From JBAYDV01 sp041672845 (GTDB lineage Bacteria; Bacteroidota; Bacteroidia; Bacteroidales; UBA932), in NCBI GenBank assembly GCA_041672845.1, contig JBAYYV010000007.1:1-64000 (forward strand): a stretch of 64,000 nucleotides of DNA. Reading direction: 5' to 3'. Below, one piece after another: positions 1 through 8,139 of this stretch. Under the pieces are notes generated by a model. The model was not told where the DNA came from. It was given only the letters and a program-made list of their open reading frames with translations, and did not search any database. A program made the position numbers and the translations under genes. The first letter of the stretch is position 1; every line of letters starts with the position of its first letter.

Positions 1-137
1 TAACGTGGCTCGGGTTGGCGTAGTTCGCATAGCGAATTACATTAACTCTATGTTATCTGTCTGTCCCGAAGGGCAGACGGATGGCTCCAATCCGAGCCAC
101 GTTATCTGCAAGCCCAAAGGGATTGCAGATAACGGAT
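1..137 (-). repeat. ORF-less mini-cassette (attC-like), copy A
   Basis: This 137-bp stretch is repeated at 1312-1448 with only two differences (positions 29-30). It contains an 18-nt inverted pair (1-18 with 87-104, one mismatch) and a perfect 11-bp hairpin (101-111 with 123-133), plus two small internal hairpins around GAA loops. On the minus strand it opens with GTTATCTGC and, 12 nt later, has the complementary GCAGATAAC that starts the long palindrome. There is therefore no room for a gene. It is more GC-rich than its surroundings. Confidence 0.75.
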
Positions 138-316
138 TGAGCTAAATTTTCGTGGGCGATTAAAACTGTTGTCTTATCAAACCACTGAAGAAGCAAGCCG
201 AGTGAAATTGTTTATATTTTTAAGCAAACCAATTTTAATTGGCTTGCTGGTGTTTATTAATTGTTCTAAACTTACGAACTGCTTATCAGCGCCCATGAAA
301 TTTAGCTTTTGTTAGT
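131..316 (-). other. attC-like recombination site of the DUF5677-like cassette
   Basis: A long imperfect palindrome of about 180 bp. GCTAAATTTTCGTGGGCG (141-158) pairs with 290-306 with one bulge and one mismatch. The outer bases are AAC (131-133) and GTT (310-312), and a smaller hairpin around AAGC...GCTT lies in the middle. On the minus strand it follows the stop codon at 335 and opens with GCCACTAAC, complementary to the start of the same cassette at about 1315. No coding potential is seen in 138-334. Confidence 0.7.
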
Positions 317-334
317 GGCTGGTACTTACACTCA

Positions 335-1285
335 CTACACCATATTTATCAATTGCTTTTCTCCTGTAATCTGTGTTAATGAATCTCTAACAGTTAAATA
401 CCATTTTTTCAAATCATCTTGCTTATTAGGAACTTTATAATTGACAATAATTCTAAATGTCTTTACAAGTAATATTAAAGTATAAGCAGTAACTTGCTGA
501 GCATCTTTAGGCAACCTGATTTGGATTATATCAGCTTTTACTTTATCCCCATCAAGGGTGTCAGATATAGATGGAGTGATCTTTCCTTGAACGATATCAG
601 TGCCATGAACACTGCCTGACCAATTTCGATACAATGTCTCATATAGAAATGATAATTTAATATGATTGGCTAATTGTTGAATATTTCTTGGTCCGTTAAA
701 TAATCTATACCAATTAGGATTGCCTTCGTTTTTCTTAACTTTGTCATATTCCTTAGACGCTCTTAGGTATTCATCTTGTTTAAGAAGATCTTGGAGTTTT
801 TTTAAATTAGATTTGACTTCAGGTAAGTTTTCTAATAGATCATTATCCATTATTGATTTATCTTTTTCTAAACTATTTCGTAACTGCTTATTCTTCTGAG
901 TACCGAAATTATAATTTTGCAAAAGTTGAATTTTTCTTTTTGCATCCCAAACGAGGAATGCCATTGCTCTTTCATCTTGATATTTTTCAGTTAGATAGTC
1001 AATGTACATATGTGTTTCAAAGAGGCTTCTAAGTATTTGTTTTGATGGATCTATTGAAGAGTTTTTAACTAATATGGATATTGAATCAGCCTTTTCAAGC
1101 AAATCTCTAAAAAATAAGATTAATGGCATTTGCTCATCACTTCCTCCAGGAACTTGAACCATCCACTTTAGCACATGAGTTCCAAAATGCACAAATTCAT
1201 CAATTAAAAGAGAGAAATTAAGCAGTATATCTTCCATGCCATTTTCAATCTCTTTTGGTAAAATATCATTTATTGGTTTAGTCAT
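335..1285 (-). CDS. DUF5677-like protein, cassette gene
   Basis: The 316-residue protein resembles the DUF5677 family, whose function is not established. The recognisable parts are LRSLFETHMYIDYL around residues 85-98, a following AMAFLVWDAKRKIQLL helix near 108-123, and a C-terminal YRNWSGSVHGTD block near 220-231. It is predicted to be mostly helical and soluble, with no signal peptide or membrane segment. The ATG lies 27 nt inside the cassette boundary at 1312, and the stop is followed at once by the attC-like palindrome, so this is the only gene of its cassette. Cassette carriage suggests an accessory role, and defence is possible, but nothing in the sequence shows its activity. Family call by recall of motifs, moderate. 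Confidence 0.7.
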   Translation of the reverse strand: MTKPINDILPKEIENGMEDILLNFSLLIDEFVHFGTHVLKWMVQVPGGSDEQMPLILFFRDLLEKADSISILVKNSSIDPSKQILRSLFETHMYIDYLTEKYQDERAMAFLVWDAKRKIQLLQNYNFGTQKNKQLRNSLEKDKSIMDNDLLENLPEVKSNLKKLQDLLKQDEYLRASKEYDKVKKNEGNPNWYRLFNGPRNIQQLANHIKLSFLYETLYRNWSGSVHGTDIVQGKITPSISDTLDGDKVKADIIQIRLPKDAQQVTAYTLILLVKTFRIIVNYKVPNKQDDLKKWYLTVRDSLTQITGEKQLINMV

Positions 1286-1311
1286 ATCTGTAATTTTTCG
1301 GTACTAGCCAC

Positions 1312-1448
1312 TAACGTGGCTCGGGTTGGCGTAGTTCGCGAAGCGAATTACATTAACTCTATGTTATCTGTCTGTCCCGAAGGGCAGACGGATGGCTCCA
1401 ATCCGAGCCACGTTATCTGCAAGCCCAAAGGGATTGCAGATAACGGAT
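1312..1448 (-). repeat. ORF-less mini-cassette (attC-like), copy B
   Basis: Second copy of the 137-bp element at 1-137, with the same 18-nt inverted arms (1312-1329 and 1398-1415) and the same 11-bp hairpin (1412-1422 with 1434-1444). Here it sits between the STAND cassette and the DUF5677-like cassette. The bases immediately left (1301-1315) are an inverted copy, with one mismatch, of 310-324, which marks the ends of the DUF5677-like cassette. Confidence 0.75.
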
Positions 1449-1566
1449 GGCGGTATGAATCGTTGGGATTGCGGGTACTTTCCTGTCCAGTTACACCGAA
1501 CTTTATGTGGGGTAAAACGCTCAAATAACCACTTAAGTCCCAATGTTTTATACCGCATGTTACCAA
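1442..1566 (-). other. attC-like recombination site of the STAND cassette
   Basis: Imperfect palindrome just after the stop of the 1390-aa gene. The 19-nt arm GCGGTATGAATCGTTGGGA (1450-1468) pairs with 1537-1555 with three positions off, all but one of them G-T type. The ends are TAAC (1441-1444) and GTTACC (1559-1564). On the minus strand it opens with TTGGTAAC, complementary to GTTACCAA at 5820, where the same cassette begins. Short ORFs seen across it in several frames are products of the palindrome. Confidence 0.7.
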
Positions 1567-1580
1567 TTGGGCATTATTCA

Positions 1581-4500
1581 TTAATTATTAAAATCTTTAG
1601 TCTTTTTTTCAATTATTTTACCAGCAAGAAAGTAATAAATTATCGAAATATTATTTACTAATTGCTCAAGCCTTGGAATCCAACCTTCAATTTCTTTAGT
1701 TCCTAAAGATAAATTCAATTTTCTTTTTTCAAAAAGCATATCATTTGGATAGAAAAATTTATGACTTTTATTAAATAATTCAAAAAAATCAAGCTTTTCA
1801 ACATCATCGGTGAATTCGATACCAGGATTATTGCATTGTTCTATGTATGTGCCAAATATATCTAAAGCTTTTTGCAAATTAGTCTGAAACATACTACCTA
1901 TTTTATCAACGTGTTTTTTAAGTATATTCTCGTTATAATCTTCTACTGTTTTGTCTTTAAAATATCCTAATTGAGAAAAATGAAAAGCCAATTGATATAC
2001 AGTTGATACACTTTCTAGTAGTTTATCTAAATTCTTAAACTCATTTAATTCAATATTCCATGATTCAATTGAATGTTTCTCAATAATATCTGAGGGTATT
2101 TTCTGAGGGATAAGATTAAATTGCTCTAATTCGTCAAACCTTTTTTCTCTTAAATTATAGGTCTTAAACTCGTAACAAGTTGAATTTATTGATTTTCCAG
2201 AAATCAACAAAATGATATTGAAGATTGGATATTTCGTATTAAGAATCAAATATTTAATTGAGGTATAATCTGGTTGTTCCAGCAACTCATAAAGTTTATT
2301 ATATAACAATTCTATCAATTGAAAAGATTCAATTGATATATAGTGGTTAACTAGAATAACACAACGATTATTTTTTTCATCAAATTCCACTTTTATATTG
2401 GCTTCAATTCTTTTAGCAAATGCCTTTAAGCCATTACTTATTTTCTTTTTTATATTTGATTCTGTGTCTATAAGCCTTTTAATGGCAATTTTGCTCGCAT
2501 TCCCAACGATAAAAGAGTCAGAATAAATGAATTGACGATATAAAAAACAAAGGATTGAAATATTATTTATTTCTAAATTTTCTATTTTTTTCAAAACTAT
2601 TGAATCAATAAATTTCACAAAATGCAATTTAAATTCTTTTTGAAATTTATCAATGACTTCAAATGCTTTGAAAAGATTACCTACAAGAGAAACTCTTGCA
2701 TTATCAGACATATCAGACACATCTTCCTTTAGCGAAATCTTTATCTTTCTAAATATACTTTCTGCACTTTGCCATAAAAAGTTTTCAATTGAACTATCTA
2801 AGTCTCGATACAACCCTAAAAACTGTGAGTATTTTTTTAAAGCAAGTATTTGTTTCAGTTCTTTTTTTTCACTTAAACTTTCAGGGAAGTTAAAATTTGA
2901 TTTTACTTTTTTAGTACTTCCCTCACCATACTCGCCCCATTCATCAATTATATTTTGCGGTAAATCAGGAGTAGATTTATCTTTTATTATCTGGTGATAA
3001 TTTTCAGTGTATTCATGAACGTAATCGGCTAGTGGTTTTAAATGTTTTTGTTTATGGTATAAGTTAAATGCTTTTGTCATTTTCGACATGACATCAATCA
3101 ACAAAAGACGTCTATTAACAACTTCATTTACATATTCTTGCCATGAATTCGGTCTTTTAGTATACTCAAATAAGTTAATATAGGTTGAATTTATTTCTAC
3201 TAACGGTTTTAATGGAAGATTTCTTCGAGGAATTTGTTTAATTGATGAATCATGATTAGAAGATAAAAATGAAAATTGATGACCAATGCCATTTGAATTA
3301 TAATATTCTTTTTCAGGAAAGGCAAATCTCAATAAATCAATTATTTTCATTGATTTCGCATTAATAAAATCGTTCTCTTTCATTTCAAATTCCTCGTCAA
3401 CTATATCAAATAAGTAATGACAACTTATGTCTTTGTCATTCTTCTGAATAGATATGATATTGTATTTTTCAGAGATTTTTTGGAGAAATATTTTTTCCAT
3501 TCTATCTACATAACCAAAAGATTGACTACTATATACTTTAAGAGCATATAGAGTATGAGCAATAACAACTAAAGGCTGAAATCTTAAGTTCTCCTCAAAT
3601 TCAAATTGGTTAAAATCTATCACTATTGATTTATTGTTAAAGTGATTCAACCAAAAAAGAAATAATCCAAAAGAATCCCATTCATGTTTTCCTTGGGGAA
3701 TTATATTAATTGCTTTAAGATTATGCAGCCAATTAAGACAATATAAAAACACTTCATTTTTATCGGAAAACTTTTGATTCATTGATTTTGCATATTGCCT
3801 TTGTTCTTCGGTGAAAATATCTGAATTTTCCATTATGCTTCCACCTTCAATGATACTAGCAAAATCAAAATTCACAACAATTTTCCATCCATTACCATAG
3901 TCTGTATAGATTTGGTTTAAGACACTATTATTCTTTTTTGTATAGTCGGCAATACCCTTCCATAATAACCCTTTAAAGATTAACAAATACATTTGCCAAG
4001 ATTTTGGTTCAAAGTATTTCAATCTTTCAATTAATATTTCTGGTAAAAGACCGCTATATTTAAACGCATTTCGTAAGAAAACAAGAGCGGTATTATCAGA
4101 AATAAACGAAAGAGCATCTAATGCAAAATCAGATTCTTTGTAAATCTCATCATCAAAAAGTAAACCTTTAATTATCTTAGAACGGACAGGGTGTAGTCCA
4201 ATAATGTGAGACTTATCGCCAGATATTTTTAGCAAATATTCCTTTTGCAATAGGTTAATCAGAAAAAAAATTTCATTTTTTAGTTGTAAATATTGATTAA
4301 GTTCTTTTAGCTTAACTTTTGAACCATAACTGTCAGCAAGAACGATATAGCGCAACAAACGCATTTTTTCTTTACCTAAATCTGATGAATCATTCCTTAT
4401 ATTATTAATTTGAGAGTTAAGCTTTGCAGATAAACTTTCATTTTGGGTTATTAAATACACAAATTCCAATAAGGGTCCTTTGCCTCCAAAATAATCCCAA

Positions 4501-5753
4501 GCATTATCAAAATTGATAAACTTTAAATCTTTATTATAATTATCTAATGCATTATAAATTAACTCGGCTTCTTCTTGTTCAAAGGTTAGTTCTATTTCAG
4601 AAAAATCAAATTTATCTCCAACTTCAATTGAATTCCAATCTTCTTCTCTTATTGTAACTAAAAAGTTGAAATCCTTTTTTGATGCTAACTCTCTTAGAAC
4701 ATTTATCCATTCTTTATTACCTGGTTCTACATCAATATAGATAGTTATTGGAAATCTAATACCTTTTGAAATTCCTTCGAGTGAATTAATTACATCATAA
4801 ATTATCGTTAAATTTTCAGGTAAATGTTTTAATTCATAAACAGTTGTTCCTACGCAATTTTCTTTTAAAAAACGATATGCCAAAGTGCTTTTACCTTGTC
4901 CAGAAGCCCCATGAATAAAAACGATATTAGAATCTTTAAATTCCTTTTGTAATAAATTCAGTTTATCAATCCTAACAACATCAACATCCGCTAATATATG
5001 TTTGTAAGTAGCTGAAATCCCTTTATAGAAGTCCAACTTTAAATGATCAATATTTTCTTCTTGTAGATTATTGTCTAATGGTTGAATAAGAGAATTAAAT
5101 GTTTTGTTGAAACTAGCTCTTTCTCTTTGAAATTTACATATTTTGTCAAATTGAATCTTAAAGTCTGTTGGTAATATTGATAATTGTTTTTCCGCTGAAT
5201 AATAAATCCAATAAATAAGTAAATCTAAAGTTATTTCAAAATCTGCTAAAAAGCCCCATTTTTCGAGACTTGACAGTATTGCTTTTCTAATTTCTTGTTC
5301 ACTAACAATTTCATATTTAAAATGTCTTTTTATAAGTTCAATTTCTTTATTTTTAAGTCCTAGCTTATTCAATTTTTTAATCAGCCCCTGAGAATAAGTC
5401 GAATTTGTGAGATTCTTCACTTCATCATTTATTTCACCGAATGATACTAATTTTACAATTGGGGAATTTCCTCCATTGTATGCATCTATTGCTCTTTTAA
5501 GAAAGGGTTTTTCTTTTTTTGTTGTTATTATATCTGATAATGTAAGCCGTTCTCCTAAGTGCTTAACTTGAACTATCTCAACAATATCATTCTCTTGATT
5601 CTGTATATCAAGGTCTTCAAATATCCCTTCTGGCTGAAATATAAATTCGGACTCATTGTAAGTGAGAATTCTATATAAGGTGTACAAAAACTGTACTCTA
5701 TATCCTTTTAAAGCACTGATTGCACCAATATTATTTGTTGTTGTTGTAGTCAT
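1581..5753 (-). CDS. STAND NTPase with N-terminal Cap4/DUF4297-like nuclease, probable anti-phage protein
   Basis: The 1390-residue protein has three parts. Residues 1-110 look like the Cap4/DUF4297 double-strand DNA nuclease end: a GA...ALKGYRVQFLYTLYRIL helix, then an acidic EDLDI and EIVQVKH (59-65), fitting a PD-(D/E)xK core. Residues 280-400 hold a P-loop NTPase with Walker A GASGQGKST (282-290), Walker B-like ITIYIDVE (337-343) and an arginine sensor in LVTIREEDW (365-373). The remaining 1000 residues are a helical sensor region with no motif I recognise. This nuclease-STAND-sensor order is that of Avs antiviral proteins, which bind a phage protein and then cut DNA. No signal peptide or membrane segment. 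The ATG at 5753 lies 66 nt inside the cassette start, and codon use is AT-rich like its surroundings. Antiviral role is inferred from architecture. Confidence 0.75.
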   Translation of the reverse strand: MTTTTTNNIGAISALKGYRVQFLYTLYRILTYNESEFIFQPEGIFEDLDIQNQENDIVEIVQVKHLGERLTLSDIITTKKEKPFLKRAIDAYNGGNSPIVKLVSFGEINDEVKNLTNSTYSQGLIKKLNKLGLKNKEIELIKRHFKYEIVSEQEIRKAILSSLEKWGFLADFEITLDLLIYWIYYSAEKQLSILPTDFKIQFDKICKFQRERASFNKTFNSLIQPLDNNLQEENIDHLKLDFYKGISATYKHILADVDVVRIDKLNLLQKEFKDSNIVFIHGASGQGKSTLAYRFLKENCVGTTVYELKHLPENLTIIYDVINSLEGISKGIRFPITIYIDVEPGNKEWINVLRELASKKDFNFLVTIREEDWNSIEVGDKFDFSEIELTFEQEEAELIYNALDNYNKDLKFINFDNAWDYFGGKGPLLEFVYLITQNESLSAKLNSQINNIRNDSSDLGKEKMRLLRYIVLADSYGSKVKLKELNQYLQLKNEIFFLINLLQKEYLLKISGDKSHIIGLHPVRSKIIKGLLFDDEIYKESDFALDALSFISDNTALVFLRNAFKYSGLLPEILIERLKYFEPKSWQMYLLIFKGLLWKGIADYTKKNNSVLNQIYTDYGNGWKIVVNFDFASIIEGGSIMENSDIFTEEQRQYAKSMNQKFSDKNEVFLYCLNWLHNLKAINIIPQGKHEWDSFGLFLFWLNHFNNKSIVIDFNQFEFEENLRFQPLVVIAHTLYALKVYSSQSFGYVDRMEKIFLQKISEKYNIISIQKNDKDISCHYLFDIVDEEFEMKENDFINAKSMKIIDLLRFAFPEKEYYNSNGIGHQFSFLSSNHDSSIKQIPRRNLPLKPLVEINSTYINLFEYTKRPNSWQEYVNEVVNRRLLLIDVMSKMTKAFNLYHKQKHLKPLADYVHEYTENYHQIIKDKSTPDLPQNIIDEWGEYGEGSTKKVKSNFNFPESLSEKKELKQILALKKYSQFLGLYRDLDSSIENFLWQSAESIFRKIKISLKEDVSDMSDNARVSLVGNLFKAFEVIDKFQKEFKLHFVKFIDSIVLKKIENLEINNISILCFLYRQFIYSDSFIVGNASKIAIKRLIDTESNIKKKISNGLKAFAKRIEANIKVEFDEKNNRCVILVNHYISIESFQLIELLYNKLYELLEQPDYTSIKYLILNTKYPIFNIILLISGKSINSTCYEFKTYNLREKRFDELEQFNLIPQKIPSDIIEKHSIESWNIELNEFKNLDKLLESVSTVYQLAFHFSQLGYFKDKTVEDYNENILKKHVDKIGSMFQTNLQKALDIFGTYIEQCNNPGIEFTDDVEKLDFFELFNKSHKFFYPNDMLFEKRKLNLSLGTKEIEGWIPRLEQLVNNISIIYYFLAGKIIEKKTKDFNN

Positions 5754-5819
5754 TTAAAATCTTGTCTATTCATTATGAGTTTTTCAATATGTATTGTCGT
5801 CTTTTGCCTTGTTGGTAAC

Positions 5820-5921
5820 GAATGTATAACCCAACTCATTGGGTTATTTCTACTATATAAGTTTGGGTTTACGTTCCATATTAAGGAATAACCCAATGTT
5901 TTGTTGTTTTTAGTGTTACTG
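5820..5921 (-). other. attI-like or first attC-like segment beside the recombinase
   Basis: This non-coding 100 bp separates the recombinase remnant from the first cassette, which opens at GTTACCAA (minus strand, 5820). It contains a perfect 12-nt inverted pair, CATTGGGTTATT (5837-5848) with 5887-5898, and further AACCCAA/TTGGGTT copies. It could be an attI or the attC of a lost cassette. The 62-codon ORF crossing it has no protein-like character. Confidence 0.5.
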
Positions 5922-6217
5922 TTATTCAAATATTTCATCCAGTGGATTTCTTAATTTATTTATACTAGCTTGGGCAACGTGAGTGTATATTTCTGTGGTT
6001 TTAATTGAGGCATGACCAAGTAATTCCTGAATATAACGCATCGCTGTTTATTGCTCCATATAGCGGATGTTTGGGATTTAAGAATCTCAATGATTTCCTT
6101 GTTATAAGGGAAATAAATATGGACAACTGGGGTACCTGAGTTATGTCCATTTCTGAAAAGTATAATATCTTTAGCAGACAAAATAGTTAAGTTTATATAC
6201 AAACATATATAAATTTA
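5922..6217 (-). pseudogene. Tyrosine recombinase/integrase remnant, centre deleted
   Basis: Two ends of one Bacteroidota-type tyrosine recombinase are joined with a frame change near 6045. The first part (from about 6202 to 6046) carries the N-terminal arm with VVHIYFPYNKEIIEILKS and IWSNKQR. The second (6041 to 5922) carries the catalytic end, RYIQELLGHASIKTTEIYTH, with the conserved His and the nucleophilic Tyr, and finishes NPLDEIFE. About 230 residues between them are missing, including the core-binding domain and the first catalytic arginine, so it cannot be active. An ATG start is also lacking: upstream of the TTG at 6202 there is a stop at 6215-6217. Whether it was a true IntI cannot be judged, because the IntI-specific insertion lies in the missing part. 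Confidence 0.85.
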
Positions 6218-6292
6218 AGATTATATACAAATTACCTTACGGTTATTAAATCGTTCATAAAAATATGAAATCTATTATATAAACTATATCCT

Positions 6293-6976
6293 TTACTTAA
6301 TAATAAAAGAATCTTTGAGAACTTGTTTAATAGATCCAAATACTGTAGTCATATATTTAGGTAAATCAGATATATTTACCCAACGAACTTCAGTAATATC
6401 TTCCTCTATTTGAGGAGTAAGTTCTAGAGAAGAATCTGCTTTCATTTCATACCAATAGGTATGTTTTAAATAACGTATTCCCTCTCTTTCATATATGTGA
6501 TGACTGATTGTCAATAATTTTCCTAACTTAAATATTTCTAGGCTACATTCCTCTTTTACTTCTCTTACAGCGGTAACATCTAAACTTTCCCCTTTTTCTC
6601 TCATCCCTTTCGGTAAATCCCAATGACCCATCCTGTTAATCATCAGAATCTGACCATTGTCGTCAGACACAATTCCTCCAGCCGCATCTAATTCTTTATA
6701 ATCTCGGAAAATTTCTTTTAAATATAAATTCTCAGTAAGAGTGGAATTTTCATACATTACTTTAGAAGTTACATTATCATTAATATTTTCATAACAAATC
6801 ATTACTAAATCTCTAATATTAGAGTTTTTTAAATAATCTTTTACCAAATCATAAACATTACATAAGGGAACATTGTAACTAATTACAGCATTTGGATCAT
6901 TACTAAGAGCGATTTTTTCAGAATTCAATTCTGACAGTAATGTTAAACATTGATTATCGTTAAATATTTTTATCAT
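6293..6976 (-). CDS. NUDIX hydrolase
   Basis: The 227-residue protein has a complete Nudix box, G-x5-E-x7-REVKEEC, at about residues 122-144, preceded by AAGGIVSDDNGQILMINR, the usual start of the fold. It therefore hydrolyses a nucleoside diphosphate linked to another group; the substrate cannot be read from sequence. The first 95 residues form a separate unrecognised N-terminal part. It is divergent from pyrE, with 78 bp between the two starts, a pairing I recall from Bacteroides genomes. Confidence 0.9.
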   Translation of the reverse strand: MIKIFNDNQCLTLLSELNSEKIALSNDPNAVISYNVPLCNVYDLVKDYLKNSNIRDLVMICYENINDNVTSKVMYENSTLTENLYLKEIFRDYKELDAAGGIVSDDNGQILMINRMGHWDLPKGMREKGESLDVTAVREVKEECSLEIFKLGKLLTISHHIYEREGIRYLKHTYWYEMKADSSLELTPQIEEDITEVRWVNISDLPKYMTTVFGSIKQVLKDSFIIK

Positions 6977-7028
6977 AATTATAACTTTCTACAAAATTAC
7001 TAAAAATTTTAATGTCATAAATAATTTA

Positions 7029-7036
7029 TATCTTTG
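7029..7036 (+). promoter_or_regulatory. pyrE promoter, -7 box
   Basis: TATCTTTG matches the Bacteroidota -7 consensus TAnnTTTG and lies 18 bp before the pyrE ATG. No TTG is seen at the -33 distance. Confidence 0.6.
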
Positions 7037-7054
7037 TATTGAAATAACAATGAT

Positions 7055-7693
7055 ATGAAAAAAGACATAAAAGTAGCCTCAAATTTATTAGACATCGAGG
7101 CCGTAAAATTATCACCAAGTAAACCGTTTACTTGGGCATCAGGGTGGAAATCTCCTATTTATTGCGACAATAGAAAATTATTGTCATATCCTGAAAAAAG
7201 AAAAGAAATTTGTGAATATATAAAAGGGACTATTGAAAAATATTTCCCTAATTGTGAAATAATAGCCGGAGTAGCTACAGGTGCCATAGCCTATGGTTCT
7301 ATAGTAGCAGACATGATGAATAAACCTTTTATATATATTAGATCTTCTGAAAAAGATCATGGTCTAAAAAATCGTGTGGAAGGAGTACTTCCTAAAGCAG
7401 GAAAAGTAGTATTAATAGAAGATCTTATATCTAGTGGTGGTAGCAGTTTATCAGCTCTCGATGCTGTAGAAAAAGAGGGTGGTATGGTATTAGGTATGGT
7501 AGCTATATTCTCATATAATTTTGGAAGTTCCAGAAGAGCTTTTGAAAAAAAGAATATAATATTACATACTCTTTCTAACTATGATGCTCTTATTGATGTA
7601 GCTTTAGAAAAAGGTATAATAAAAGAAAAAGACGTTAATATTCTCAAAAAATGGAGATTATCTCCTGAAACCTGGGGACAAAACGAAGAATAA
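7055..7693 (+). CDS. pyrE: Orotate phosphoribosyltransferase
   Basis: PyrE joins orotate to PRPP to make orotidine 5'-phosphate in pyrimidine synthesis, in the cytoplasm. The 212-residue length fits the family. The PRPP-binding motif VVLIEDLISSGGSS is at about residues 120-133, and the orotate-side KPFTWASGWKSPIYCDNRK block is at 22-40. The gene is followed after 1 bp by the SRPBCC protein gene, so the two are probably co-transcribed from the box at 7029-7036. Confidence 0.96.
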   Translation: MKKDIKVASNLLDIEAVKLSPSKPFTWASGWKSPIYCDNRKLLSYPEKRKEICEYIKGTIEKYFPNCEIIAGVATGAIAYGSIVADMMNKPFIYIRSSEKDHGLKNRVEGVLPKAGKVVLIEDLISSGGSSLSALDAVEKEGGMVLGMVAIFSYNFGSSRRAFEKKNIILHTLSNYDALIDVALEKGIIKEKDVNILKKWRLSPETWGQNEE

Positions 7694-7694
7694 A

Positions 7695-8111
7695 ATGGGA
7701 AATACTAGTGTGCGCGGAAAAGATATTTTAATAGATAAAACTCCAGTTTTAATATTTAATATCTTCTCTGATTTTACCAAATTTAATTCTGCTTTACCTG
7801 CAGATATGACTCAAAAAATAGAAGTTACTGCTGATACGATAGTTTCTGAAGTTCAAGGATTTAAATTAGGTATACAAGTAGAAGAACGTATCCCTTATTC
7901 TAAAATAATATTAAAAGAATTTGGTAAATCACCTTTTCCTTTTAATATTTCTTTAAATATGGATCCTGTAGGTTTAGACAAGACATTATTCCATATAGAA
8001 TTAGATGCAGAATTAAATTCAATGATGAAAATGATGGTCGGAAAACGTTTACAAAAAGTAGTAGATTCTTTATCAGATCAAATAGAAAAAGCCATTTTTC
8101 ATCAAAACTAA
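7695..8111 (+). CDS. SRPBCC-fold protein downstream of pyrE
   Basis: A 138-residue cytoplasmic protein with the pattern of a START/polyketide-cyclase-like (SRPBCC) fold: an N-terminal strand, TPVLIFNIFSDFTKFNSALP, alternating strands, and a long C-terminal helix ending KVVDSLSDQIEKAIF. The fold binds hydrophobic ligands but no ligand or reaction is evident. It follows pyrE with a 1-bp gap, an arrangement I recall from other Bacteroidales, and ends convergent with the LolA-like gene. Confidence 0.75.
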   Translation: MGNTSVRGKDILIDKTPVLIFNIFSDFTKFNSALPADMTQKIEVTADTIVSEVQGFKLGIQVEERIPYSKIILKEFGKSPFPFNISLNMDPVGLDKTLFHIELDAELNSMMKMMVGKRLQKVVDSLSDQIEKAIFHQN

Positions 8112-8139
8112 CATCACATTTATCACTTCTGAATTCTTA

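Larger units (their letters stand above)
1..6217 (-). mobile_element. Integron-like gene-cassette array with decayed recombinase
   Basis: Read on the minus strand, a recombinase remnant (6217-5922) is followed by an attI-like segment and then by cassettes that each start at a GTT and end in a long imperfect palindrome. Start and palindrome opening are complementary in each case: GTTACCAA with TTGGTAAC (5820 and 1566), GTTATCTGC with GCAGATAAC (mini-cassettes), and GTTAGTGGC with GCCACTAAC (1315 and 310). That is the R'/R'' relation of integron attC sites. Both ORFs lie in the cassette orientation with a short leader and the palindrome after the stop. The recombinase points the same way as the cassettes, as described for Treponema-type integrons rather than class 1. 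The array continues past the left window edge. The integron assignment is inference; the complementarity and layout are seen directly. Confidence 0.75.

Noticed and set aside
1316..1661. Several short ORFs of 64-89 codons on both strands
   Set aside because: They overlap the attC-like palindromes, read similar words in several frames because of the symmetry, and have no protein-like features.
5750..5938. 62-codon minus-strand ORF between the STAND gene and the recombinase remnant
   Set aside because: It spans the recombination-site segment and inverted repeats and has no domain or conserved-looking start; treated as non-coding.
5960..6202. 80-codon ORF taken as an intact small protein
   Set aside because: Only its first two thirds are protein-like. 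The last part is out of frame with the catalytic end of the same recombinase, so it is a pseudogene fragment.
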